From Castor canadensis (lineage: Eukaryota; Chordata; Mammalia; Rodentia; Castoridae), in the NCBI RefSeq assembly GCF_047511655.1, contig NC_133392.1, forward strand, positions 161,686,542 through 161,750,541: a DNA stretch of 64,000 bases, written 5' to 3'. Under the pieces are notes generated by a model. The model had not been told where the DNA came from. It searched no databases and saw nothing but the letters and a program-made list of their open reading frames with translations. Shown here piece by piece: positions 12,817 through 25,700 of the stretch (its first letter is position 1; every line of letters begins with the position of its first letter). The translations under genes and the position numbers were made by a program.

Positions 12817-13642
12817 GTGCCTGTGAGGACCGAACATGGGCTAGTGGGGACCATGGATGTGATGTCGGCCCAGGAGCTGGTGGTCTGTCTCTGCCGGGAG
12901 GGGGAAAAGCACCTGGCCCTGGGGGAGCCACCCCTGGCCACTGCCTACTACCTGGCTGCTTTTAGCTGCCACGCCCCTTCAGCAGTGCGAAGCGTGCAAG
13001 CTGCCCTGGCTGAGGCTCGGGGGGCACCAGTGGTGGCCACCCTTGAGGCTTGGTGCCGTGGGGACAGTCAGATCCCCGCCATCCACTGGGATGGCATGGC
13101 AGTGGTCTCCCTGACTGGGACACTGGCCTCTGCCTTCCTCGGAGCCCTCTGCCCGGACCACCCTGCCACTGTCCTGCACTTGCTGGCTGGTCTGCTGGCC
13201 CATGGGCGCCACGAGGAAGTGGTGCAGCGCTGTGATGCCCTGCTAGACGCACACTCCCAGCAGACCCTGGAGCTGCGTCTGACCCGCGCCATGGCCTGTG
13301 TCCTGTCGGGGAAGCAAATGGATGATGGCCTGGCCACCTATCTCGAGGCTTTTGCCACCAGCGCAGACCGTACAGTAACCTTCATCCGCACCCACCAGCA
13401 ATCCCACCTCCCCACATTGGTCAGCACCCTCCAGGACTACATCTTAGGGCACCCAGAGGCCACAGACAGCGCTGGCCAGCAGGAGATCAACTGCCAGAGA
13501 CTTCTGACGGCCCTGGACCCCGGGGGCACCTGGAGTGATGCCCTGTCACCCGAAGCTCTGCTCCACAGGGGCAGGTTTGAGGCCTGCGTGGCAGCGTGCA
13601 GTCGGGACCTTCAGTCTGAGTCAACAAGCAGTCGACCCCAAG
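12817..13642 (+). CDS. TTC34: TTC34 first coding exon (residues 1-263)
   Basis: A splice acceptor (CTCCTTCCCCCAG) ends at 12816, so the exon carries 36 nt of 5' UTR before the ATG at 12853; at least one noncoding exon must lie upstream and I could not place it. The donor is AAG|GTAGG at 13643 and leaves one base of a Gly codon (phase 1). The encoded part is alpha-helical and rich in Ala and Leu, with EKHLALGEPPLATAYYLAAF as a first TPR-like helix pair. The frame stays open into the intron as far as a CA repeat, which is read-through and not coding. Confidence 0.9.
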
Positions 13643-13673
13643 GTAGGACAGCAAGTCAAGCCCCCTCCCCACC

Positions 13674-13727
<54 letters not shown>

Positions 13728-16700
13728 AGGCAGGTGCAATCTCACCAGCCACAGTTATGTCCTGCCTATGGTGGGAGCGGGGGTTGGGCTTGAGCTGGGG
13801 ATATGACAGTGACAAGAAAGCAGGCCACTGCCCCTACAGAGCACCCAAATGGGAAGCAAACAAAATACTTGCTTTGAAAACTGGGACACGTAGCAGGTGG
13901 TCAGGGAAGGCTTCTCGGGGGAGGTAGCATTTGAGCTAAGAAGGAAGGAGTCCAGGCAGCAGATTCAGGGTGTGCCAAGACCTCAGAAAGAAAAGCGCTT
14001 GGAATGTCATTGTCACTAAACAGGGCCAGGTGACAGGGGGCCAGCGTGACTAAGTCTTGCTGGCCTCTGAAGCACTTTGGATTTCACCCTCAGAGTTGTG
14101 GAGGGCTTAAGGTGGAGTGCTCTGGGTGGTAGTCTAGTTTCTTTTGTCTGTTGTGTGTGGAATGTGCCATAGGACCCAGAGGTCGCCCTGCTGGAGGCTG
14201 GAGGCTGGAAACTGGGAGGCTAGGAGGCTGGTGGGCAGTGGCAAGGGTCCTCAGCCTCTTGTTACGAGATGATGGACCTCAGCTCAGGAAGAAAGGGGTT
14301 GGGGTGAAAATATCATTTTAAATGTTATAAATGACAACACTGTGGACAGATTTAACGAAGGACTGTGAAGAATGATTTTAAGAGCTTGCCTTGGAAACTA
14401 GCCTGGGGGAGGGATGAGGAAGAGAGGAGCAGACACCCCAGTCTGTTAGCCAACTTTCTGTTACTACAACAAAATGCCAAAGATAATCAACTTATAAAGA
14501 GGAAAGGTTTGTTTGGCTCACAGTTTTGGAGGTCTCACTAGGATCACAAAATAGAGAAGGGTGGGCTGTGCTAAGAGCTGCCACATATCTGTTGAGTGCA
14601 CAGTGCAAAGGTTATATTGGTGACCTCACCAAGGGGGTGGAACCAAATAGAGAGCCCAGGAGTGAGAGGGAAAATCTGTGTCTGGCCACATAGCCTGAGT
14701 GTCCCCATAAGTGACTGGAAATTACTCAGCAGAGTTTCATAGAATCCTGAGCTTCAGAGGTAGCAGGGGACCCTCGGAGCCCACAGTGGCTGGTGAGTGG
14801 TGGCATTCGGTGACCCTCGGGACAGAGGGGTCCTCCACCTTGACAACTGTACAGAAATCCAGGATCCCCAGAGGGCTACAGCCTGGGGAATGAGCACACA
14901 AGAGAAGACCCAGTCTCTGGGCAACTGCCCCCACGTGTCTGTGCCTGTCGGCTCTGACGTGGACATCGGTTAGACCCAAGTCCCACAGGTCAAGAGTCAC
15001 CACATCACCAATCGCCAGCACAAATGTGGCTTGGGATAAAAAGTGAAGAAATGAATTCTAAACAAATTGCTTATGAATGTAGCTTCCTACGACAGACATA
15101 TTCCGATCTCAAGGTTACTGTGAAAAGTCCTCTTCTGGTTCATTTGTAGGCAATAACACACACCACAGACTGGTGGCTCTCTGTCCTGGAGGCTGGAAGT
15201 CCAAGGTCAAGGTGTCACAGGTTTGGCAAATCTGATTCCAAGATGGCACCTTGAACACTTCCTGCTCACATGGTAGAAGTCAGTTGGGCAAAGAGACAAA
15301 GATTGGCTGAACTTGCCCTTTTAAAATGGTGTCAAGTCCACCCATGAGAGTCAACCCTCGTGGCCTGACTACCTCCCAAAGTTCTCGCCTGTTAGTACTG
15401 CCACAGAGGCCATGAAATTCCAACACGGAAACCAATTTCGGCGTGAGATTTGGAAGGACGGCCACCCCAGCGAAGCCATTCTACGTCTTGGGAAGTCCCT
15501 TCGCCCTTCCCCGTAAGGAGACACACGCAGACGCGACACGCAGCACGTGTTTGAGAACCAGACACGGAAGAACCACAGCTTTGACCCAAACCTCCTGCGA
15601 AACGAGGCGTCTCGGTGGCAGTTCTGCCTCCCTGTGATCGGGGTTCTTGGTGAGAACCTCGGGGCGGGTGCGAAGCATGGCGTGGGTGCTGCAGCTTCTT
15701 CCAGTGAGAGGAGGCATCTGACCCCACAAAGGAAGCTGGCTTAGCTGGGGACTTGCTGGGACCTGCAGAACTCAGTGGAAGTGACTTCAGGTGGTTCTGG
15801 AGTCCAGGCCTCAGGGGGCCCCCGCAGCTTCTGCTCCACCTTGGAGCACCCAGGGCCGTGTAAGGAGGCTACACCCATGATCAATGAGAACACAGAGAAA
15901 CTCTGTGCTGATCCACTTTCCATTACTGTAGCAAAATACCCAAGATCATCAAGTTAAAAAGAGGAAAAGCATATTTTGGCTCACAGTTTTGGAGGTGTCA
16001 GGCCATGGTCTGTTGACCCTGTTGTTTTTGAGCCTGTGGTGAGGCAGCCAGTCATGAGCTGCTGACTTCGGGGGGCCAAGAAGCAGAAGAGAAAGAGGAG
16101 GGGCCAGGATCCTAATCTCCCCTTCAAGGGCGTGCCTCCATATGATCAGGTTTCCAAGTAGACCGCCTCATTTGGGGGGCAGTTCTGGGGGTGATCGCAG
16201 GGCCTCTTGCTTGCTAGGCTGCCGCTGTACTTCTGGAGCCATGCCTCCGTTAAATAATGTAAGACTTGCAGTTTTGTGTCTCCATTATAATATCGCTCCA
16301 TTCAGTAATGGAGGGTGAAAAGTAGAGAAAGGGGAAAATGGCAGGGTTGCCCGGGCAGGGAAGAGTAACCTGCCCTGGGAGGGATGGGGAACAGGGGCCT
16401 TTCTGGACAGAGGGACAAACTCTTGGAGGAAGAGGAGGAGAAAGGAAGCACAGATGTGTGCGGGGCACAGAGGGTCAGACTTAGGGAAGGGGCATCTGAC
16501 AGGGCCCTTAGGGGACAGAGGTACAGTGAGAGGGGCACACTACATGAAATGAAAGTGCCAGGGCCAGAGGACCCCAGACCGACGGGAGGTAGGGTTGGTG
16601 AAACAGGACAGCTAGTCATGGAGGGAAAGACAGAGGGACAAAAGTGGTAGAGCACTTGCCTAGCAAGCTTGAGACTCTGGGTTCGATTCCCAGTCCCACA

Positions 16701-19700
16701 AAAATAAGTTAATTTAATTTAATTTAAAATGAATACATAAATTAAAAATATTCTAAAAAGTTCCAAAAGTTTTAAAAAAATAATGATCATTGCAAGAGTC
16801 ACAGAGGGTTTTATACTAACAACCCCAAATTTTCACAATGAATGGAACCAAACCTGCTTAATTGAAAAAGATACCAAAAACCTTCCATAAATAGCCGGAT
16901 GCCCCCCACTGACTCACCACTGCATTAGGGGTTCCAGCCAAAGCAGCAGGAAAACAAGACAAGACATAAACTAGAGAGGACCGCAAAGTCACCATGGTTA
17001 CAAACCCCGCCCCACAAAGTAGATACAGTGGCAGAATTTAACGGGATTTCCAAGTTCATATATGTGTCTAGACTCCAGGAAAAATAGAAACTCTATGGGT
17101 TTTTTTTTTTTTTTGGTGAGGGGGTTGTTTGCTTACTGGTACTGGAGTTTGAACTCATGACCTGGTACCAGGAGCTCAACCACTTGAGCCACACCTCCAG
17201 CCTTTTGATTTTTTTTTTTTTTTTTTTTTTTGCTTAGTTATTTTTCTGAATAGGGCCTCACATTTTTGCCCACGGCCAACCATGGACCACAATCCTCCTA
17301 CTATTCCTGCCACATAGCTGAGTGACAGGCACAGGACCCACACCCAGCTTATGCATTGAGATGGGGTCTCACTCATTTTTTGCCCAGGCTGACCTCGAAC
17401 CACAATCCTCCCAATCTCCACCTCCTGAGTAGCTGGGATTACAGGCATGAGCCATTGTGCTCAGCTAGACACTCTATGATTTTATAATGTATCACTTACC
17501 GTAGCAACAGAAAAGAATTCAGTTCGAAAGGTCACGCAGCTTTATGGAGAAAAACATTAAGCTCTATTATAAAGACAACAGAAAATAATTACACAAATGA
17601 AGAGATACCCAATGAGCACTGAGAGAAAGATTTGGCATTGTAATAAGAAGCAAGAGCCTAGTAACAATGGAGACATTAGGGCTGGGGGCGTGACTCAAGA
17701 GGGGCAGCACCTGCCTGGCAAGTGCAAGGCCCTGAGTTCAAACCCCAGTGCTGCCAAAAAAAATTTTAAAGACACCAAAGAGGGGGGAAGAGAGGGGGGA
17801 GAAGAGGGCAGGCTGGCAGGAGATTAGTTGTACTGGTTAGGGCACAGATATCTTGATCAACACAGAAGGCTGATGACTTAGGACCAGACAGACAGAAAGA
17901 CCAATGAAACCAACTGGAGTCCAGAGCAGACTCACATGGCTCTAAGGCCTGCAGAGGTCAGAGTGAGCATTGCACCTGTGTAAGGGCAGCAGGGGACCAC
18001 TGTTCAAAGGATGTGCTGATCTCCTGCCTCCTACTATACAAAAAAAGGGGAAATTCCAGGTGGATTATATGAATAACTAAATCTTAGCTTCTAAAAGAAA
18101 ATATGAGACTGTCACAGACTTCCGTGTACAGTTGGCCTCCTTGAGAAGGCCACAACAAGTAGAAACAATGATAAAGGAATATTCAAGACATTTGATTAAA
18201 GTTTAAAAGTTTGCCCAGCACTATGGAAAAATGAAAGGACAATCCACAAACATAGAGAAAATATTGTCCAAGTAGACAATGGACTAAAATTAGTATGCAG
18301 AATATTTGAAATGCTCCTGTGTACAGATCAGAAAAAACCCAATGAGAGAATTGGCGAAAGCTTTTTCCCCAAAGAGAAAATACAGATGGCTAAAAAACCT
18401 GTGAAAAAATATTCAACATCATAGTAATGAGACAGATGCAAATTAAAGCAAGAGAACTATTTTCTGTCTACCCACCAGATTGGAAAGAAATTAATGAACC
18501 TCACTAGCAAAGAGGAAAATGAAAATTCAAACATCAGCATAGCATTTTAAGCCCTCCCAGATCAAAATGGTTAAACTTACCAAGGGAAGATTTGGCTCCC
18601 AGTAACAGTGGAAGAGCTTTACGGGGTACACACCCCTCAGAAGACAACAGCAAAATTTGTACAGAACACCAAAAAGAACTACCCGAAGGCACTGGAGAGC
18701 ACCTTGGCAGGCAAACTGCAACTGACCTTAACGGTGGCATGGCTGACACTGGATTTGCAGGCTTGCAGGGGTTTTTGCCGTGGGTAACGCCTCAATCTGT
18801 GTGTCATGGTACAACAGAAAGCTGTAGCTTTACTGCCTTGTGACGACATCAAGTTCAGAGTCGAGAAAAGTAGATGTACAGTTAGAAGAAAAAGCTTTCA
18901 AAATCTGCACAGAAAATCCACTGACATCCTGGGCTGACCACTGAGTTGCACTCTCGGGAAACCCTGAGTGACTAGAAAGCAGCAGGTGGAAAGTTCGAGA
19001 ACTAAGTGGAATGCCAGGTGTGGTGGTGCATGGCTGTAATCCCAGCTACTCAAGAGGCAGGAGGATCACGAGTTCAAGGCCAGCCTTCAGTGAGCAAGAT
19101 CCTGTCTCAAAAACAAAGTGCAAAAGGGCTGGAATGTGCCTCGGTAGTATAGCATGTGTGATGACCTGGACTTAATCGCCAGCACCAAAAGAAAAATGCA
19201 AAGAAAAAGAAAGGGCCAGATGTGGTGTACGTGCCTGTAGTCTCAGCACTCAGGAGGCTGAGGCAAGAGGATGGCAAGTTTGAGGCCAGCCTTGGCCCGA
19301 AAGTAAGACAGGCTAGGCACAGCGGCTTAAGCCTGTTATCCTAGGTACTCAGGAGGCCGAGATAGGGAGGAGCTCCCCCTGAAGGCCAGTTCGTCTCAAC
19401 CAATAAGAAGCTGGGTGTGGTGGCACATGCCTGTCATACCAGAAGCATAAAAAAGAGGATCACATTCCAGGCCAGTCCAGGTATAAAAGTAAGACCCTGT
19501 TGGAAAAAATAGCTAAAGCGAAAAGGGCTGGCAACATGGCTCAAGTGGGAGAGCACCTGCCCAGCAAGCACAATGCCCTGGGTTCAAACTCTACTATCAC
19601 AACTTTAAAAAGAAGAGAAGACATAGAAGCTTTAGAACTGAAAAGTGCAATAACTGAACTGCAAATTTATATATATACTTAGCATGCTGGGGACAGCAGA

Positions 19701-22700
19701 AGTCAGTGGAATTGCACGTAGAAGTTATCTGATGTGAAGAACAGAAGACACAGAGCAGGGCCTGGGTGAGCTGAGGGCCAGGGTCAAGTCTGATGTGTGT
19801 ACTTGGAGTCAGGATTGCAGAGCACCCTCATGGAGGTGAGGAAATAAGGACTCCCCCTGGGCCCCAGGAGCTCCCGGGACCCCTGAGCCATTGCAAAAAA
19901 AAAAAAAAAACAGAGCTTCCGTTCCAGGCTTTGTTTTGACCTTTGCCCTTGTGACCCTGCTGTTGGGTGTTTGATTGGCTGGTCTAGGGTGTAAAACGCT
20001 TTTTTGACTTGACTCTGGGCTGCATGTTATGTTTCCCTACAATCAACGCACCCCACCCCCGAGAGTGGAGATGGTTCTAACCCCCATCCCACCGCATGGA
20101 AGAAAACAGTCAGCACACCGCCCAGATCCGCTGGGTAAGCCGCACTGGATGCGCATCCACCTTTCCTGGACCAGACCAGACAGGGAAGCCTTGGGTCCCA
20201 AGAATCAAAACAAAAGAAGGCAGGAAGGGAGGAAGCCCCAGGAACGGGGGCTGTGCAAAAGACACGGTGTCTCACTTGGGGTGGAGGTGGGAGCTGAATC
20301 CCTGAAGGGAAAACTCCATCCTAAAACCCATGCCCGAAATGGCCAGGCAGTGAGTGTTGAAGGTGAGTGTCCATTTGAGCTGAGAAGTGAAACTGGCCAC
20401 GAGCCCAGTGCTGTGCGGCACCCTGGGCAGCCCCTGTCCTAGCTGTGGGCCTGGTTCTAATCCTGCAGTGTCACTCATGGACCCGGGCCTGCGCTCCTGT
20501 CCTGGCGCCCTGAGCAGAAAGAACTTGAGAGGGTCCAGGACACCGAACAGGTGGAAGGCTAAGGGGCCACGTCCAGGGGAGCTTCCAGGAAGGCAGATGG
20601 CGCCTGTTTCTCTCCCCAGGTGAGCGCCTGGCCACCCTGCTGGTCACCCGCGCGGCCGCGGCCTTCTTCCTGGGTGGCCGGGCCTGGGACGTGCTGCGGG
20701 ACCTGCACGCGGCCTTCGACGAGAGCCCGTCCGCGGCGCGGACGCAGTTCCAGGCCGTGCTCTCAGCCGGGGACCAGGAGCGCGTCCGTGCCCAGGCGCT
20801 GGAGGCCGCGGACCTGGGCTTCGCCCGCTTCCAGGAGGCTGTGCGGCACCGCCCAGAGCTCCGCGAGGACACGGGACGCGAGCTGCTGGCCCCGGTGACC
20901 CGCGCGCTCCGCGTCCTGCTCCGCGTGGCGCCGACTGGGGCGCGACCTGCGCTGGGCACCCGCCTGGCCGAGTGCCTGCTGCTGGCCGGGGACGTGGCGG
21001 GAGCTCGGGCGCTGTGCGAGCGCCTGCTGCGGCCCCGGCGTCCGGGAAACCCTGCGGGGGACCGCGCGCCCCTGCTGGCACTGCGCGGCTTCTGCGCGCT
21101 GCACGCGGGCGATGCGCGGCGCGCCCGGGAGGACTTCCAGGCGGTGGTGGAGCAGAGGTCGCCGCACCCCGTGGGCTGCGTGCGCGCGCTGTGCGGCCGC
21201 GGGCTGCTGCGGGTGCTGGCGGGCAGCGCGTTCCTGGGCGCGCTGGACTATGTCACCGCGTGCCGGCTGCGGCCCGAGGAGGCGCTGCTGGCCACCAAGG
21301 CCTTGGTGCCCTGGAACCAGCGGGGGCTGCTGCTGACCGTGCTGCGGGAGGAGGGTCGCAGGCTGCTGCTGCGCAAGCGGGACCCTGCGTGCGCTCCCGG
21401 CCGCCGGAGCAAGGCCAAGGATACCGAAGGCCCCGCCGCGCAGGAAGGGTGAGAACCACGCGCGCGCGTGTCGGGCTGCAGCTTCACCCTGGTCTCGAGC
21501 CACGTGGAGGGATGTGAAAGAAATCGAGGCGAGCGGCTGCGTGATTTCCCTAAAAACGATTGGACCCCGGGGCTTAGACCTTAGGGCACCGCCACATCTC
21601 CTACCTTTTAAACTCAGTGGAGCACGAAAATGTCCTTTGTTGCTGAACCTGTTTGAAGGCAGCACAAAGTCCCCCGTCCTGTGACCGTGCCATTCCATGG
21701 TTCCTTTGTTCAGTCCCAGAACTCCTAGTTGTAAGTTATGGTGCATAACGTCCCATCTCCACGACGACTTGTCCGTAAAATGGGGACAGATGTGGTGTTC
21801 CTTGATCAGGCCCACCCTGCTCATCTGGCCACAGACCCCCACCCACCTGAGGCTCACTTACTCATTCTTTGCCAGCCCAGGGGGTGAGCGTCCAGCTGTT
21901 CTGGCCTGCACCCTGTGGCTGGGAGGTGGCAGGAAGCAGGCAAAGTTAGCCACAGCATCTGAGCTTAGCACCCACCCCACACCTCCACCCGCGCTTCCTC
22001 CACCTCCAGGTGCTTAACTCGTGCTGCATGTTGCAGTGCCTTGCTGACAACAAGGCACTTCTGCTGCATTTGTTCAGATTTGAGGCTCTAGCCGCTTTTT
22101 CCGTGGGAGCTCGTTAACTTCATTCCCACGTGGACACCATAACATTCCACACCTCCTGAGCCCAGAAAGGCCAAACTGCAAATCCATGTGTCTGCAGAAA
22201 AGAAAACTGAGGCAAGGTCAGCCACTGACCACTGACAAGGCTTCAGTTTCTCCCTCCGTAAAGTACCTGCCCCAGGGCGTGGTGGGAGGCCCAGGTGAGA
22301 GTGCCAAGGGGCAGCCATGGTTTCTGGGGACAGAGTGAGTGAGAGATCTTCCTGTACAGTCCAGTGGGAAGGTAGCTGCCCAGGCCAGGGCTCAGGGGCA
22401 GGATTTATCTGAGGCCTGACCTGGGCAGGTAAAAGGGGTGAGAGATGGGGCCAGTGCACTCTGAGCCACTCTCTTCACAGGGACGCCCACGGTGTGTACC
22501 AGCTGGCCACACTGCTGATGGAGCTGGACGTGGACGACGAGGCCTCGCGCCTCCTGGCAGCTGACTCCCTGTACCGCCTAGGCCACCTGGATGATGCCCA
22601 CAAGTCCCTGCTGGTGGCCCTCTCCCGGAGGCCCCAAGCAGCACCTGTGCTGGCACGGCTGGCCCTGCTGCAGCTTCGGAGGGGCTTCTCCTATGACGCC

Positions 22701-25700
22701 AACCAGGTAAGAAGGCCCAGGTGGGCTGCAGGACAAGTGGAAACAGGCACAAGCCTCCCATGGCCTCTGCTTTGCACCCTACAGCCTGGACTTCGGAGCA
22801 TGAACCTTTGTTCAGCTCCAGCCCCCCACCAACTGCCACAGGCCCTCACCCTCTGACCCTCAGTCTTGGGGGTCCTCATGGGAATTCACTGGAGCAGGGA
22901 TTTTCTCCATGCAGTAAGTGCTTAATACTTGCTTTGACTGTGCTTACGAAGAGAGCTGAGACCAATCATAGGCTGAGCTTCTCCCCAAGTGTTCCACACA
23001 AACGAGGCTGAGACCTGACCCTGCCCAGGATGGAGGAGTGGACAGCAGAGAGCACCTTGGGCCCTCGACCCCTGCCTGCCTCTGAGATCCCTCTGCTCCT
23101 CACCTGCCTTATTACACCTGTTATGGAGGCTTCTGTTTGAGCCAGGGTCAGCAGGTGATGTTTTTGGGGGGGCAGCTAAGGCTTTGGAGTCCTGGCTGAG
23201 GGACATGATGGCCTCTTCCTTTCCCTCTGGTCTAGTTGGGATTCTGATCCCATTGCCTTGGGTGGGAAGTGGAGAGGGCAAGCATACCCTGGATCCTGCT
23301 GTTCTCTACTATGCCCCAGGACGGTGTCTGCACCAAGTGCCAGCAGGGGGCAGCATTGGGATTCCTCAGATGGAGCAGCCCAGAGGAGAGGTTATGTCTG
23401 CCTGGGGGTTCACTCTGCCCAGACAGGGACTGACCTAGTGGCTGGTCCTTGGCATTTGCTCCACACCTTCTGAACAATGGGTATCCTCTGTGTGTCACTT
23501 GAAAGCTCATGCCTATCACAGATCTCCCCGCAGTGGGCACACTGAGGCCAGGTCTCCACCTCCGAGTGACAGAGGAGGAGGTCAAGGCTCAGGGATACGA
23601 GGGCCCCCACCCCAGACTACCATGTCCTTCCCTGTGCTCCAAGTGGCGACCAGTCCTTCCCACTGGGAGTCCCCATCCAGTAGATGGGGGACAAAAATAG
23701 CGTCGAAGGCCCAAGTAGCCAGGGCTGCAACTCACAACAAACATGGTGCTCGGGGTCAGCATATGGGCTATGGATGCAAGAAGGCCAGTGGGGACAGCAC
23801 ATGGCAGGGGGGAGGAACAGAGGACACGGGAGCATAGTGGTGACTCTGCTCCTGCCCTGCAGCTGGTGAAGAAAGTGGTCCAGTCTGGGGACACAGCCTG
23901 CCTCCAATCCACCCTGGATGTCTTCTGCCATGAGGACAAGCAGCTCCTGAGAGATCACTGCCACGCACAGGCCCTAAGCATCCTGAGGGCACAGCCCAGC
24001 GGGGTGGACAGCAGGGCCCGCACCAGGGAAGCCATTGCCTGCCTATCTCTGGCCATCTTTGCTGCAGGTAGGAACCTCCACCTGTCCCAGGGGTCCAGCC
24101 TTATGGGCACAGGTGGTATGAGGACATGTTTGCCCCATGGGTTCGTGGGTCCCAGGAACATCCACAGGATGAATGGGGTGGGGGTCTCTTGCTGAGGGTA
24201 CCAGAACTGGGACCCTGGTCATCCAGGTGAACATACCAAGGCCCCAAAAGGATCTGGGCCAAAAGGAACCTGAGCTGGGTTCTTGCCCTGCTCCTGGGTA
24301 CTGTCTCCCCCATGCTCCATCCTGAGGATGGATGGGCCCCTTCCCCAGCTCCTCTCCCTCCAATGAGTGAGAGGCCAGGTCCTGGCTCCCCTAAGCCCTT
24401 CCAAAAAGGTTTCATATGTGGGCACCTGGCTTTCACCCTGGCCACACCATCCTGCCTGGTAGGTCAGGCACTGGGTGCTGCCTTCCATCAGCCCAGGCTT
24501 GGGGCCTGGACTGGGGTGTTCTAGGCCTGTGGAATAGGGCACAGGTGCTCCGAGTGAAGGAGTCCTTGGGGTGCAGGGTGTTTGCAAACGTGGACCTCCC
24601 ATCAGGCTGTGGTGGCTTCCTGGTGGCTCCTACTGGCACCTTGTCACAGCCCTCTCCTCAGAGCCGATGACAGAGAAGCCCGTCTGGGGTGGGAGTGAGG
24701 ACTCAGTGAGCTCCTTCCTGCAATAGCTGGCAGCAAAGTCAAGCTGTTTCTGCCACTGACAGACACCCAGAGGGGTGTGGGTGGCATCCTCTTTGGGGAG
24801 GGGCCTCCTCTTCCCAAATTTAGGGTCTCCTCTCTGGCTGCCCCATCCAAGCCTCACGCCCTCCTGCTGGGGGCCATTCCTTCCATTCCTTGCCCTACCC
24901 TGAGGAACTTTCCCCTCACTTGCCCTTGCCTGGCCTCCTAAAAGACAGCTGCAGAGCCCCTCCCTCTGAGGCCCCCCCACTGCCCACCAGTCTTCCCAGG
25001 CACTACCCCTCCTGGTTGGGCTCCTCCTGCCCCATGGCCAGCCACCTGATTGGCCTGACTGTGTCTTGGTGTCCACTGGAGTTTGGGCTCCCCAAGGTGG
25101 GCCCCACAGCCTGGGTATCATCTGCCCACCCAGTTTGGGTACCAGGAAGGACAGTGGATGAGGGCCCAGCAGAAGCTATGTTCTGACCATACCCGCCTCC
25201 TACAGGGAGCGAGGCCAGCAAGTCCCTGCTCGCCCGAGCCCGCTGCTATGGGCTCCTTGGTCAGAAGAAGACCGCCTTGTTCGACTTCAACTCTGTGCTG
25301 CGAGCCGAGCCAGGAAACGTGCAGGCTCTGTGTGGACGGGCCCTTGTGTACCTGGCCCTGGACCAGCTTCAGGTGCTGGGCCCCTCCTCCCACCTGAGGC
25401 TGGACAAATAAGGGTGGTGGACTCCCAAGGCCCTGGCTTCCTTCTCTACCTGATAAGAGCAAGCAAGGCCAGACCATGCTGCGCACAGGATGCCCTTTGG
25501 AACCCCTGTGTCCTCCTAGCTGTGCTATGGGTGGCAGGAGCCACCTTCCCACAGACCCACTTTCCGGGAGTCCTGCCCTTCTGTGTCCCCCAGCCTCAGT
25601 CTGCATGGATAGGGCTCACGTCTTCAGGATGACTAGGGGGCCCCACTTTCAAATAACTCCTTAGTGGATACAGGTGTCCCTCTATGGGGTGTGGTCCATG

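Larger units (their letters stand above)
13643..20619 (+). other. TTC34 intron after the first coding exon
   Basis: It contains the CA repeat, an L2 piece, three MaLR LTR fragments, several SINEs and an L1/HAL1-like piece. Two stretches are unexplained: a CpG-richer segment at about 15430-15690 and unique sequence at about 18530-18950. Confidence 0.75.

Noticed and set aside
13643-13806. Extension of the first TTC34 coding exon through the CA repeat
   Set aside because: The donor at 13643 is strong and the continuation is a Thr/His repeat from the microsatellite.
16644-16700. tRNA gene with perfect B box
   Set aside because: It is a SINE of the ID type. The same unit recurs at least ten times in the window and lacks a full cloverleaf.
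20763-21857. 364-codon minus-strand open frame
   Set aside because: It mirrors the GC-rich TTC34 exon. Stop codons are rare there on all strands, and the plus-strand frame has correct splice sites and family motifs.
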